64,000 nt of DNA, taken from positions 248,001 through 312,000 of the forward strand of contig JBAIAC010000132.1 in the NCBI GenBank assembly GCA_037349315.1, read 5' to 3'. The translations under genes were made by a program, and so were the position numbers. Source of the DNA: Chelydra serpentina (Eukaryota; Chordata; Testudines; Chelydridae). Positions 20,831 through 33,795 of the stretch are shown piece by piece (position 1 is the first letter of the stretch; every line of letters begins with the position of its first letter). The notes under the pieces are model-generated. The model was not told the origin of the DNA, did no database searches, and saw only the letters and a list, made by a program, of their open reading frames with translations.

Positions 20831-21082
20831 ACGGTACAGAATTAGGTGGGTGTAACTACATTACTCAGGGCTGTAAAAAATGTCCCCCTCCCCTTGAGCA
20901 ATACAGTTATATCAGGCTAACCCCGGTGTAGATAGCCTAGGAGTCGGACGTGCTACTTCTCACTTCCACGATGCAGCTGGGTTCACAGTGCCATGATAGG
21001 CAGATAACCTGCCTTAGTGCCCCCGTTGTGCCTCTGACCAAGAGCCGCTCGAGGTAACCCCACACCCCAACCGCAATGAATT

Positions 21083-21750
21083 CTTGCCGGCCTTACTCAG
21101 CCCTGTGAAGTGTTACCCTGGACTCAGCTCTCCACTGGTCTGTCTGCTTTGGGGCAGGGACCATAACACGTCCTGCTGCATTCGTTATTTCAAAGGGTGG
21201 TTTAGGATTTTCAGTCTCAGACACGGTGCACAAAGCAGGACTCCACCCTCGGCGTAAACTGAATGAGCCGCCCACAGATTCCGGCAGCCACAAGGAGCCA
21301 TTTGGTGTGAGAGTCAGACCTGCCCCTGTCCCAGAGGGAGGGGTCGTCTGGGAGGGGACTGGCACACGGACCTATCAGCTCTTAACACCCAAACTTTCAG
21401 TAACTCTATTATCAGTGCCTGGGAGTGTAATTTAAACCATAGGAACAGCCATTCTGGGCTAGACCAAAGGCCCGTCTAGCTCTGTATCTTGTTTTCTGAC
21501 AGTAGCCAATACCAGGTGCCCCAAAAGCTGCTCAACAAGGCACCACTGGGAGTCGAACCCAGGATCTCCTGTTTACAAAACAAGTGCTTTAACCAGCTAA
21601 ACCATGGTGCCTGCCTGTGACTAATTAATGGTGTCTTCCCACACCTGACTCCCTGCCAGACCCCGCTTTGGCCTTTGCTTGTGTTTGGATGCTGCAAAGC
21701 AGAGGAGCAGGGGAAGTTTTCCTTGCAAGCTTCTGTGTGTGTGAATCCTT
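21083..21750 (+). repeat. Duplicated block C, copy 4 (Thr half)
   Basis: Same segment as copy 3, 0.9 kb downstream, in tandem, starting at AATTCTTGCCGGCCTTACTC. It continues directly into the inverted-end element and block A copy 3, as copy 1 does into block A copy 2. Confidence 0.8.
21538..21611 (-). tRNA. trnT-UGU: tRNA-Thr(UGU)
   Basis: A 74-nt tRNA with a fully paired acceptor (GGCACCA/TGGTGCC), canonical B box (GGTTCGACTCC) and anticodon TGT. It is the best preserved Thr copy here. Confidence 0.93.
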
Positions 21751-23029
21751 GGCCAGGTCTGCACTACAAAGTTATTGCAGCATCATTATATTGCTCAGGC
21801 CTGTGAAAAACACACGACGCTCTCTCGGTTGCCTCCTTTTGGCTGGTGCACACACGGCAATGCCACGTCTGGTGACAAAACTGCCCTCTGTTGCTGACAA
21901 AATAAAACCACCTCAACGAGAGGCCTGGAGCTTTTTGCGGCAAACTCAGAGTGACAAAGTGTCAGTGTAGACGCTGCTGGTCATTATATCACGAGAACTG
22001 GCCTCCGCCAGTATCCCACAATGCCCGCCGGGAACTCCCTGCCCTGCCTTCCTGCTCCACAGGCTGGGCCCCTCCCCTCTCATCGCTCCGGGAAGTTCTG
22101 ACGGCTGAGCCTGCTGCTCTGCTCCGGCAGCAAGGAGCAAATCACTGCCGGGGGATGCTGCTCCCCCGCACGGCGACCACGGAGCTGGGGGGCGGAAGCT
22201 CCTTACAGTGTGGGGGGGGCCACTGGCATCGGAACTGTGACACCCCCATGATGCCCCAGGGACCTGCACTCATGCCATCCCTTCTCCCTCAGGCTCCAAC
22301 CCAAACCCCGACGTCTCCATGAGACCCTGCCCCTCCCCTCCCCGTGGGGCCACACCCACAGAACGCCTCTTCCCCCCAAGACTCTGCCTTATCCCCCCAT
22401 CCAGCCTTTGTCCGTATGGCTGGTAAAAAGTGGTGGGGCCATGGTCCCCTAACCCCCCTGTTCCGGCCCCCCTGACACAGAGCCAGGCAGGCAGTAGCGT
22501 GTGTGTGTGTGTGAGAGAGAGAGAGAGACTCTGCTGTGCTAGTAAAGGAAGCGGGGGTGATGTCGGGGCTGTCCCCCTCCCCCTATCTCATTACTGGGGT
22601 GTCCCCCTCCCCCTGCCTCAGGACTGGTTGCTTCCAGCAGCTGTCTGAGCTTAGAGACAGCGTGCGACACACTCACTCTTCCCCAACACATAAACATACA
22701 CTGTCACGCACTCTCTGCCCTGCCACACACACTTCAGTGGGGAAGCAGCTGGCAATCTAGTAGGCTGCCCATGGAACAATGGGATAGAGAAATCTGCATC
22801 ATGTGATGCTGCACCGGCCTATGAGCCATTGCAAACCCCTCCCAAAGCCCCCTGCGGCCAGTTGCACAGTGCGATAGCTACCCACAGTGCACTGCTCTTT
22901 GGGATGACACAAGAGTTGCTAGAGTGGAGACGCTCTGGTGACACAAGCAGCATAGTGTGGACATGCAACATCAGTTTAATTATAACACTTTAACTAAAGC
23001 AGCATAACTCAGTAGTGTAGACACAGCCT
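21751..23029. mobile_element. Probable non-autonomous DNA transposon with inverted ends, copy 2
   Basis: It shows the same imperfect inverted ends as 8661-10010 and a similar interior, but shorter (about 1.28 kb) because the C-rich minisatellite is smaller. Confidence 0.45.
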
Positions 23030-23105
23030 GAGAGGGAGACAAGACCTAGCTCCCGTTGACACAAAGGATACTCAGGCACTGAAACTAAAGAACCACAAGT
23101 TCCTC

Positions 23106-23187
23106 CGTAGTTGACAGGAATTGAACCTATGCAGGGAAACCCCAATGGATTTCTAGTCCATCGCCTTAACCACTCGGCCACAACTAC
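23106..23187 (-). tRNA. trnS-AGA: tRNA-Ser(AGA)
   Basis: An 82-nt minus-strand serine tRNA with G73, anticodon AGA in the loop CTAGAAA, a long variable arm and A box TGGCCGAGTGG. The T arm has small changes (AGGTTCAATTCC), but the stem largely holds. It is the most normal of the three Ser(AGA)-type copies for decoding. Confidence 0.88.
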
Positions 23188-23835
23188 TTAACTGACACAG
23201 ATTTGTCATGTCACTCTACTTCTGCTCTCACTGAGTGATCTTTTCCAATTGTTTGCTCAGACCAGCCTCCACAGCACACTCACTGCCGTGCCATTGTGTA
23301 ACTGTGACCATGGCTGAACAGCAAGAATTCCTGCTCATTTCCCTTCCAGCTGGAGCATGATGAGAGTGTGTTTGTGGTTAATGACGCTGCTGTAGATTGT
23401 TGTCCATTTCCTGCCTTGATAATTCAGACAGTCCCTTTCCCGTCATATCCCCAGCACCTCAGTGATTGCAAGAGCAGGGGCAGGTTTTCTCTGGGGCACT
23501 GAGCTTTGCCAGGGGGTTGGTGGCTCCTTTCTTTCCTCACCCTGGAGTGAACTCAGCTTTTTATTCCATGCTTAACCTTTCAAGGAATAACAACAGCAGC
23601 ATGAAGAAAGAGGAGAGCGAATATCTCATGGTCAGGGCTGAAGGTGGCCATGTCCCCTCTGTCTGACGACTGCCATTGCCGGAGAGAAGGTTTCAATGGA
23701 ATCGAATGCCCTGGATCAGACAAGAGACACAGGGAGGTTTTGCTGTTCATGGATCTGTGCAAAGGAAATTCTGTCTCTGTGTGAAACTGCGGAGGGGAAT
23801 GAAACACCCACACGGTGGGGCAATGCCCTAAGGCA

Positions 23836-24436
23836 GTGATTTGGAAATTGCGGGTTGAGACCCAGCACTGCTTTGTGGAATTTCAGGCATTGGTTCACGG
23901 CGGCTCTGGTCAGCACCATTGACCAGGCTGTTAAAACTCCCATCAGTGGTGCTGTCCGGCTAAGGCAGGCTAGTCCCGATCTGTTCTGACATCGCTCTGT
24001 GCCCCGGAAGTGGCCAGCAGCAGACCAGCTCCTAGGCGGAGGGGTCACAGGGCTCTGTGAGCTGTCCCCACCACAAGCGCCGGCTCCGCACTCCCATTGG
24101 CCAGTTCCCAGCCAATGGGAGCTGGGGTGGGCTTTGAGTGTGAGCGAGATCTGCGTGGAGCCACTTGCGTGCCTCCGCCTAGGAACCAGACTGCTGCTGG
24201 CCACTTCCGGGGCGCAGCATGGACCACAGTGCCAGGGCAGGCAGGAAACCGACCCTTGAGCCCTGGCTGTGCCACAGACCCTGAGCCACCTGAGGCAACC
24301 CAGTGCCCCTGCCCCAATCCCTTCCCCTGCGCTCCTCTCCTCTTCGTTCCTTGGTGCCGGCCCTGACAGCGGGCACACAGAAATGCCCCGGCAGGTGCCA
24401 GCGCGCCCGTGGGCACCGCGTTGGGGACCACTGACT
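23836..24436. mobile_element. hAT-like element cutting into the zinc-finger exon
   Basis: One end reads CAGTGATTTGGAAATTGCGG, the other CGCGTTGGGGACCACTG, giving CAGTG...CACTG ends as in hAT elements. It contains the CTCCCATTGGCCAGTTCCC hairpin block also seen at 10560-10790. No transposase remains. Its right end abuts the decayed last zinc finger. The 8-bp flanks (CCCTAAGG and ACTTAGCG) match poorly, so the target duplication is not proven. Confidence 0.5.
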
Positions 24437-24526
24437 TAGCGGAATCTGATAAGGCTCGGACGTGGAGTGGCTGATAAGGTGCGAGTCCCGATTGAAGCGT
24501 TTCATTCTCGGAGCATGTGTAGGCGT
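24437..24526 (-). pseudogene. Decayed ninth zinc finger
   Basis: After the stop codon of the finger exon the minus strand still resembles a C2H2 finger (TACACATGCTCCGAG, then AAACGCTTCAATCGGGACTC and CACCTTATCAGCCAC). A GAG to TAG change in the linker and small deletions that shift the frame have removed it from the protein. The relic ends where the hAT-like element begins. Confidence 0.7.
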
Positions 24527-25558
<1,032 letters not shown>

Positions 25559-25824
25559 CTAAAACTTCCCTTCCTTTCTCTCCTCTGGGGATCAGCTCTG
25601 GGTCCGTATCTCACCAGAAATCTCAGGGGAAAGCGAGATTGGGGCAGGACCTGCTGTTAGTGTCAGTCAGGATAGGTGGGAAGCCATGAGTGACATCTGC
25701 CTAACGATCCCACATCTGCAGGGAACAATCCTGAACTTGGAGAGCTCACAAGGTCTTTGTAGGGCATCCCAAATGCTTCCTGTATTCATGGACAGTTTTT
25801 GAGTTGGTTTAACCAATTCCTCAC

Positions 25825-25938
25825 CTGTGCAGGCAGCTCTCGGGAGCACTTCTTTCTCAGAGCCTTGGAGGTCTGGGACCCACGGCTCTTCCCCTCATTC
25901 CAGCTGCGAGATCACATCAGGTTTGGAAACTGGAAACC
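25825..25938 (-). pseudogene. KRAB-B exon with in-frame TGA
   Basis: The minus strand between acceptor TTGAGCAG and donor GTGAGG codes FPVSKPDVISQLE, then a TGA at 25895-25897, then [18 protein letters not shown]. In related genes the residue at this place is Arg (QLERGEEPWV), so a CGA to TGA transition is the likely cause. The exon is 114 bp, phase 1 at both ends, so it fits between KRAB-A and the finger exon; leaving it out would keep the reading frame. Read with this exon, the protein would end after KRAB-B began and have no fingers. Confidence 0.82.
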
Positions 25939-27070
25939 CTGCTCAAGGCAAAGAAAACAAGGAAGCTCAGTGTAATTTGTGGGATACTTGTCACAAGGAA
26001 TATTCCATGGTTTTAACCCCTGCTCATTTTTAAGTACTAATATCCCAAGGCCATCTTCCTTGGCTCAATGTGGCAGGAGAGTTATTATTATAAGTCATAT
26101 TCATTACCTTTGTGCCTAAGGACCAACTAAGAAGTGGGTCTCCGTTGTGCTAGGCAAGGTACAAACCCAGAATAGTAGATGGCCCATGCCCTGAAGAATT
26201 TACAATCTAAATAGACAAGACAGACACAGAATGGGGGAAGAGGTAGAACCCACCAGCAGAGTGAACTATGTGAAGGCAGAGTGACAGATCTCATGAACAC
26301 AGGCATATATCTTGAGACTATTGTATTTAATGTTATGACTAGGGCCAGTGTTTTCCGGAAATTGCCGCGTTTACTACATTTTTTTCTGGAATTACTCTTC
26401 ATTTCTGGAATCACCCTTCATATCCGGAATTGCTGAACAGGGGGTGGGTGGGGCATGTAGGGTCACAACCCCCCAGATGGCTGCCCAGAGACACCCGACT
26501 CATCCCCAGGGTGCGGGGCAGAGGTGATGTGTGGGCAGAGCACACGGTCACACCGCCCCGAGATTTCTGCCTGGGGACACCTGACTCCTCCCCAGGGCAC
26601 AGGGCAGAGGCTGGGGACTAGTTGTGGTTGAGACTTGCTGCTAATTTCCTCCCTCTTCATGCAAGTCTGGGTTCAGCAAAACCACTGTGCAGCTTCCCCT
26701 GGGCAGGTAGGGGAACCCTGCCCAGAGGAACCTTGAAAGGGGGACGCCAGGCTCCCACATCATGCTGCAGAGCAGACGGCGCTCGCAGCTGCTCTCGACT
26801 GCATCCAGAGCACCTCTCCCCTGTGCACAGCAGGTTCATTCCCCATCTCCCCAGCACACAGCCGGCTCTAGGCTCTCAATGCCCAGTGTCTGGGCCCCAC
26901 CTCCCCCACACAGCTGGCTCCTGTCCCCTCCCCACAGTGCACTTTCAGGCTGTAAAGGATTATATATTGCTCCTGTTTGTCAATTACTCTGTTTTCATTG
27001 CCAGCAAACACTGGCCCTAGTTCTGACTGTTATCTGTATATCTGAGCCAGCCCTTGACAGCATGAATACT
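25939..27070. other. Intron with decayed repeats
   Basis: This is the intron between KRAB-A and KRAB-B. 26330-26440 has short imperfect repeats with CTGGAAT/CCGGAAT steps. 26455-26620 has a 95-bp imperfect direct duplication (GGGTCACAACCCCCCAGA and CGGTCACACCGCCCCGAGA). No other gene is seen. Confidence 0.45.
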
Positions 27071-27524
27071 TCACAGACTATGATACTGAGATGGGCCAGA
27101 TGATACCGGGGAGGGCTGAGGGATGGGTTTCCTGTGCAATCTGGTGTCACTAAGGGGTGATGAATGCCAGATCTCCAGGCTGGTTATGCAGATCTCCAGC
27201 TTTTGAAGCTTTGCCCCACACAGAAAGGGGCAGTGACTGATCTTACCTCTTTCAGGAGACTGAAGACAGACAGACTTTTTGGGGAGAAACACCTGAGTTT
27301 GAGCTGACTGAGAGGGGTCTTTTGGGGCTACAAACTGACATGACCTGATAAGCAAGAGGTAAGCTTTTAATACACTTTGGAAACAATCAGGGATTCCCAA
27401 GCGGACTGATGAGGGGACGATGGTAAATACGAACTTGGATCCTTTTCTTGTTTTATATCTTTTCCCCATAAGGCACACGGACACTGTCATGGATCCATAG
27501 GATCTGTGCAATGTTCTGGCTTTT

Positions 27525-28255
27525 AAACAGTCATTGGGAGCTGCCCCTTGAGTGCACTAGACCCCCAAGGGGTCCCACTCTTTCACAAGGATAGGCCTGA
27601 GACCGAGTCTCTGGCTTCAACACCTCAGACTGAGCCACTGGCTTCAACACTCCTATTTTAACCTGTGAGCTCTGCCAGCAGGTCCAGCTGAGCGACACTC
27701 CTGTCCAGAGACTGTTCCTCATTCCATGCACCTCAGCAAGTTTGTGCTGTGACACTGGGCAGACTGTTAAAATATAGCAGGGTTTATTAGTCAACCGAAA
27801 CACAGCATTGGAAAGTCCTTAGATTAGGACAGAGAAGCAAAGACGACAATATAGTCCATATTGGCCAATGCTCTTGAGCCATGCTGCTGTTGAAAACAGT
27901 TTTGTTTCCTTTCACTTTGCCTGTCCATTTGTCTTTGCTCAGGTAGAGCTCCCTGTGTCTGCGAGCCCAGTTCTTCCTGCTCCCAAAAACATAATGACTC
28001 TATGTATGCTTCACTCAGCCAAGCGGAGATCCTCCCATGGACAGGTGACAATTATTCTCATATCTCTGTCGGGTATCCCACTGATGTAGGTTGGTCCCAG
28101 CCAGTCCTTAATGACCCATTCATATCACCCCATGACAGCTACGTGACAAAACACCTCATATCTCCTGCTCTTTATAATCATAGCAATACCGATCACAGAG
28201 GGAAAATGAGGTGCATATTGACATCATAGAAGTATCACCAAAATTCCCACCTCTA
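27525..28255 (-). mobile_element. Probable old LTR fragment
   Basis: The segment has GGGTTTATTAGTCAACC near 27778, which on the minus strand is an AATAAACCC polyadenylation signal, within sequence that resembles a repeated LTR family in turtles. Ends and target duplication are not clear, and no viral gene is present. Confidence 0.4.
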
Positions 28256-29272
28256 TCACACACACACTGCTCACAGCCCTTGGAGAGAAAGCAAAGCACA
28301 GGAACTGGACATTAGTCCAGTGAACACAGTGGAGGACAGGCTGCAATCCTCAAACCCTGGTCAAAAAGGAGAGGCATGTGGGTCCCTACCCACAGAGAGG
28401 GGCTGGCTAGAGGCCTGATACCTGAGAGGGCATTCCTTGAGCAGACCATGGAGGCAGGTCAAAGGCTTAGCTACCCCAGAACTGTGACATCGCAAAAGCA
28501 CATCTGGGGGAATTAGGAAATCTAGTGACTCAGGTGTAATGGGAGGGAGAATTAAATTAGTGGGAGGGAGAAGGTTGGGGAGTTAAATACTATAATTTAG
28601 GAGCAACAGCCTCTAATGCTTCCAGCAAAGGGGAATGTTAGAAACAAGAACTGGGCCACGCAACCTCAGGAGGGACAGGCTGAAAGATCCGAGGAGCCTG
28701 GAGGGAAGACAGCTTGTGGCCTCTGCGGATGGGGAGGGGGGGACAAGACTCTCTCCAAACTCTCGCTCCTGTTGACTCTGACCTGATTTTATGATCTATG
28801 ACCCAGTCTCAGGTCTTGCGGGCAATTTTATACTCGCTAGAGGTAAAATGTCAATATCAGAGTATTGCTTATTAGCTTGGAACATGCATGGAGGGGCAAG
28901 GAGGTGAATAGAAATGAATGGCTTATTAAGCTTGCTATGGTTAAGGGCCTTATATTAGGTGGAGGCTTTGTGGGAGTAGTTATGCTGAAGTCTGGGATTT
29001 ACCTGAATAGGCCTCAGGAGAGAATCCCAGGTCAGATATTTTGCACCCTGATTTTGAGACACTAACGAGGAACCACAAATAGGTGCAATATGCCACAGGA
29101 TTCCGAAAGGAAGGAAGTTTGGGGCAGGCTTTTGCAATTAGGTTGCTATGCAATATCTCTGCAGTTGGACTGCATTCATATATTGGAATTAATAAATAAG
29201 TGATTTAAATCATGAGTATTAATGCTTGATGCTTAATTATGGGCTTCCCAAAGGCCACATATGGGTTGGGGC
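28256..29272. other. No gene seen
   Basis: A mixed AT-rich intron with no domain-bearing frame and no tRNA. 28500-28900 may hold an old LINE tail, but I cannot assign it. Confidence 0.35.
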
Positions 29273-29670
29273 CACTGTTCCCTCTAAGCTCTGCGCGTGT
29301 GCACACAGATCCTAAACCCCGTGCGCACGGCAAAACAACACGCGCACAAAAAATGAAATACTACATCGGAGCCAGGCCGAAATATCATTTAGGGGCGACT
29401 TTTGACATTGTTCACCCGCCATCTATTAACACAGCCAGATTCTACTCGCTGGCAAGGGAGGGAAAGGAGGGCTATGAATCGCACCCCTCACCGCCAGCAT
29501 TTCAAACGTGGAACGTTGATCACGTCGGGACTCGTACATCTCCTTGGATAAGCATTTTACTCGCTTGGGCGCATTTGCCTCATGGCGCACAAATCTGAAC
29601 TCTGCTTCAAAACTTGGCACAGAAGACATTTTTTGCACACACGGCCTGTCATACATTAGAGGGAACATTG
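29273..29670. mobile_element. Non-autonomous DNA transposon with inverted ends
   Basis: TGTTCCCTCTAA near 29276 and TTAGAGGGAACA near 29657 are perfect 12-bp inverse complements at the ends of a 398-bp stretch, the left end followed by TGCGCGTGTGCACAC. The inside has no transposase. This end sequence is typical of an old hAT-type relic in vertebrates. Confidence 0.65.
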
Positions 29671-30344
29671 GGGGGCAGCTATTGACATTATTTTAATCAG
29701 AGTAAAGGAGCAGATATGGTATATAGCCATCCTATTACCATAAGGAAGTGGATAAAATACCTCGCCGAGTTACCCTTTTTTCACTTTGTCAGGTTCCCAA
29801 GTAAACTGAAGCACGGCCTCCGTTCTGATGGTCTCCCTTGCCCCTCGATATTGGTTTCCAATGGAGTTCATAACTTGCATAAGGCAAGACCCCCTTTACT
29901 ATAATTATCTTAGGCTAATCGTTATGTGTATTGATCCTTGCCTATGAATTCAATTATAACTGTCTGTATTAAATCAAGTTTCTGTGTGTTTCACCAAATT
30001 CCATCTTCTCAATTAACTTTGAGTAGCCTTGTACAAGGGCAAGTTGTACCCCAATATGTAATCTTAGAGGTGTAAAAAATGCCCATTTGTGCCGGGGTAG
30101 TGGCCCTGCTATGGGAGGGAGGAATGCAGCAAGGACTCAGAAACGGTGGCCAGGGTCGCTGTACATAGAGATGGGGAGGTTGGATGGGGATGGGAGTAAT
30201 GAGTGAGAGAGGGAGGTCAAGAGTTAAAATAATAATATTTGGGGAAAAAATTTAAAAAGAAGTGAAAAACAACAGAAATAAAACTGGAGCGTAGGCTCTA
30301 AAGCAACAAGACTTGGGTAGGGATTAGGAGTTAAAGGTCTGGGA
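29671..30344. other. No gene seen; AT-rich intron
   Basis: The sequence is AT-rich, with stop codons in all frames and no recognisable repeat. Confidence 0.35.
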
Positions 30345-30349
30345 CCCCC

Positions 30350-30928
30350 TGTCACGGAGTGTGGGGGAGTCAGGCCCTGCACCCCTCTTCCCCGGATTCA
30401 CTGGGAGTCTCAGCCAGTCAGTAGAACAGAAGGTTTATTAGAGATGCCAGGAACACAGTCCAACCAGAGCTTGTAAGTACAACCAGGACCCCTCAGTCGG
30501 GCCTTCCGGGGGGCAGGGAGCTTTGACAACAGCCCGGGGGCTCCTTGCATTTCACCCCACAGCTCCAAACGGGGGGGCAGGGAGGCCAGACCCTGTCTGC
30601 CCTTTTCCCCTCTTCCCCAGCTGGCTCCAAACTGAAACTGTCCAGCCCCGCCTCCCCCTTTATCTCCTTCCCGGGCCAGGAGGTCACCTGATCCCTTTGT
30701 TCGAACACCTTCAGCTCGCAGCTTTGCAGAGAAGGGGCCCAGGCCATCAGGAGACAGAGTGTCGGCCATTCTCTGTGTCCAGGCCCCTGCCCACACCTGC
30801 CTTCTAGGGCTCTGTAACAATCATGCACCCTTGTCCCACCACCTAGATACTCAAGCACTGCATAGGGGAAACCGAGGCATCCACACAGTACTCAGGGAAA
30901 ACATTAACAACAGTCCTAATTCGTCACA
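30350..30928 (-). mobile_element. Solo LTR, same family as 2685-3389
   Basis: The element runs from TGTCACGGAG to TTCGTCACA, with CCCCC on both sides as a possible 5-bp target duplication. On the minus strand it has AATAAACC (near 30434) and AGAGAATGGCCGACACTC, as in the 2.7-kb LTR. It is inserted in the minus-strand KRAB intron in the same orientation as the gene, so its polyadenylation signal could cut transcripts short. Confidence 0.75.
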
Positions 30929-31585
30929 CCCCCACAGCTGTAGATCCTAAAACTTCTCCTCCTTTCCACTGAACCACCCCAGCCCACTGCCTGGGTGCCC
31001 TTCCTCCACACTCCCCTCCCCTTCTTCCCATTACTCTCAGCCCTCACTGCCTCCCAGCACCTTAGGAGCTTCTTGTGTACCCTCCTCATCTCTCACTACC
31101 TTCTCCCTCCCTGCTACTTCTTAGCTCTAACCCTGCACACACCCTCGCCATTTCCTGGCACCCCAGAATTATCTAATCCCCACGTTCTCCTCCCCTCCCA
31201 CAGCTCTGTTCTCCCTTCACCCGTGGGGTCCTGAAGGGCAACATTCTGCGCTCTCCTATCAAAAGAGGAGCTCATCTGACGGTCACACAAGCCGTGCGTC
31301 AGTCATCGACCTATTTACTCCATTTAGAATTCTACAGGTGCCATATTTTCCTCTTAAAATGAGGAAAAGGCATGAAAGCTCCAGTTATCAATGTATCCAA
31401 TAAGGATCCATTAAAAGCAATTTAAAATGACTGACGGCACCAAAAAGGCACATGTCCAAAAATGATTCTAGTGGGTGGGAGAGAAGGAAAAAAAGGGAGG
31501 GACAAGGAAACTTGTCAAATTTGTATGATGAAGAAAAGTATAAAGTTATTACTACTCAGGTTCTTTACAGACCCCACAGCTTCTA

Positions 31586-31780
<195 letters not shown>

Positions 31781-32194
31781 TCACAACCCCACTATTCACG
31801 GAACAGCAGCACCAGGTAAATGGAAGCTCCGGGAGGCACATGTTAACAGAGTCCCACCCCACCTTGCTTAGAGCAGCCAGGAGGCATCCGAGGGGAGAAA
31901 GAGAGAACCTTTGTGTCTCCCAGCTGACAGACGGAGGCAGGCTCTTCGCATTTTTCACATACTACTAGCCAGAGCTTGATAGAGGAGATGGGGCTGTCTC
32001 TGGACCCTGCTGGTGGCTCCCTGGTAGGAATCCCAACACACTCCAAATCAAATATATAGAAGAAAGGGGAAGTCAATAGTAAAGAATATAAGTGAGAAGG
32101 TCAGAATTGTAGAAAAATTGTAGGGGAAGCTATCAGAAATCAATGACCAATCAATGAAAATAAGAAGGAACTTTTTAAAAGTATATTAACTACA

Positions 32195-32705
32195 AAATGA
32201 ATCTTAACAATCGTAGTGGTAAATTACTAGACGGAAATGGCAGAATTATCAAAAATAATGCAGAAGAGGTCAAAGTATTCAATAAATATTTCTCTCCTGG
32301 ATTTGAAGATAAACAGATGATGTATTCATATCCTAAGATGTTGACGACGACACGCTTTCCATTCCAACAGGAACTCACGAGGACGTTAAACAGCAGCTAT
32401 TAAAGTTAGACATGTTTAAACCAGCCCGTCCAGATAACTTGTATCCAAGAGTTTTAAAAGACCTGGTGGAGGAGCGTGGTGGACTGTTAATGTTGATTTT
32501 CATTAGGACTTGGAACACTGGGGAAATTCCAGAAGACTGGAATAAAGCTAATGCTGTGCCAATATTTAAAAAGTGTAAAAAAGATGACTCCGCTAATTAC
32601 AAGAGTGTCAGTCTGACATCGATACTGGACAAGATAATGGAGCAGCAGATACTGGATTTCATGAATAAAGAATTAAAGGAGGGTAATATAATTAGTACCC
32701 ATTAA
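32195..32705 (+). mobile_element. CR1 reverse-transcriptase fragment (decayed)
   Basis: One frame codes PDNLYPRVLKDLVEE and GEIPEDWNKANAVPIFKKCK, which correspond to the start of the CR1 reverse transcriptase. Another frame upstream carries GKLLDGNGRIIKN-type ORF2 sequence. The copy has frameshifts and no 3' end. Confidence 0.8.
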
Positions 32706-32947
32706 CAAAGGTTTAGAGCAGGGATCTCAAACTCAAATCACCAGGAGGGTCACAAGAAGACTAGCACATGGCCCCATCACTGACACCTTTTAATAGAAAG
32801 ATACAAAAGCCTCCGCCTACCCCTGGCCCCGCCCACACTCCACCCCTTCCATTAGGCCCCTCCCTCCCTCGAGAACTGCTCATTGCCCCTTCCTCCATTC
32901 CCCGAGAACTGCTGATTAGGGAAATTTGTAGCAACACATTAATGCTA

Positions 32948-33130
32948 ATTGGGGGGGAGGGATAGCTCAGTGGTTTGAGCATTGGCCTGCTAAACCCAGG
33001 GTTATGAGTTCAATCCCTGAGGGGGCCATTTAGGGATCTGGGGCAAAAATTGGGGATTGGTCCTGCTTTGAGCAGGGGGTTGGACTAGATGACCTCCTAA
33101 GGTCCCTTCCAACCCTGAGATTCTATGAAT
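32948..33130 (+). mobile_element. tRNA-derived SINE (Cry/PolIII type) with CR1 tail
   Basis: The 5' part (GGGATAGCTCAGTGGTTTGA, then GAGTTCAATCCCTGAG) has an A box and a B box of a tRNA. The tail GGTTGGACTAGATGACCTCC followed by CCCTTCCAACCCTGAGATTC matches the 3' end of the CR1 at 57240-57296 almost base for base. It ends with ATTCTATGAAT. This pattern fits the turtle PolIII/SINE family. Confidence 0.85.
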
Positions 33131-33600
33131 GCAAAGAAAGAACTGTATTTTCAAGGTAAAAATGCCTGTACGACATGCATAATCCTGTGAATAACAGATG
33201 GGGTGGGTATACTAACTGTATGGGTATTTCTATTACTTAATAAGGGTTTTTGGGGTGTTGTAACGGATGTAGGAATGTACATACTAACTTAGATAAAAGG
33301 AGTGTGATGTAACTAATCCAGAGCTTACTCCACAATTGGGTCAAGGGGAACAAATATTGCAAAAATAAAGAAGCCTGTACTCATATCCGCCTCTGGGTCA
33401 ACCTGCTCTTTTTGTCTTCTAACAATAAGAACTTAAAATCTATCTTTCTGCAGTTAATAAACTTGTTTTATGCTTTATCTTAACCAGTGTTAAGTATTTT
33501 GAGTGAAGTGTCTGGGGGAAATCTCAGCTTGGCTAGCACAAGCTTGTTGTGCATATCTTTCCCATGTCGAGGGGGAAGGCGACCTATATTCGAGGGGGGG
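33131..33600 (+). mobile_element. Probable LTR remnant between two SINEs
   Basis: It contains AAAAATAAAGAAGCCTGTAC near 33360 (an AATAAA signal) and CTGGGGGAAATCTCAGCTTG near 33511, phrases seen in retroviral LTRs of turtles. Limits are unclear, and no gene is present. Confidence 0.4.
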
Positions 33601-33602
33601 GG

Positions 33603-33795
33603 GGGCGCGAGGAATATCTCAGTGGTTTGAGCATTGGCCTGCTAAACCCAGGGTTGTGAGTTCAATCCTTGAGGGGGCCATTTAGGGATCTGGGGCAAAA
33701 ATCTGTCAGGGGGCAGTACTTGGTCCTGCTAGTGAAGGCAGGGGACTGGACTCGATGACCTTTCAAGGTCGTTCCAGTTCTAGGAGATTGGCATA
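33603..33795 (+). mobile_element. tRNA-derived SINE (Cry/PolIII type), second copy
   Basis: It has TCTCAGTGGTTTGAGCATTG, GAGTTCAATCCTTGAGGGGG and the body AGGGATCTGGGGCAAAAATC. The tail, GACTCGATGACCTTTCAAGG, is a variant of the CR1-like tail. It follows a G run. Confidence 0.85.

Noticed and set aside
27071..28051. A possible retroviral internal region.
   Set aside because: No gag, protease or polymerase motifs are seen in any frame; only LTR-like phrases.
28256..30344. A possible extra exon of the KRAB gene in this intron.
   Set aside because: No frame with KRAB or finger motifs and good splice sites was found.
32944..33020. A functional tRNA gene at the TAGCTCAGTGG box.
   Set aside because: It is the head of a SINE; the same head and body occur at 33603 and 58026, and the acceptor stem does not pair.
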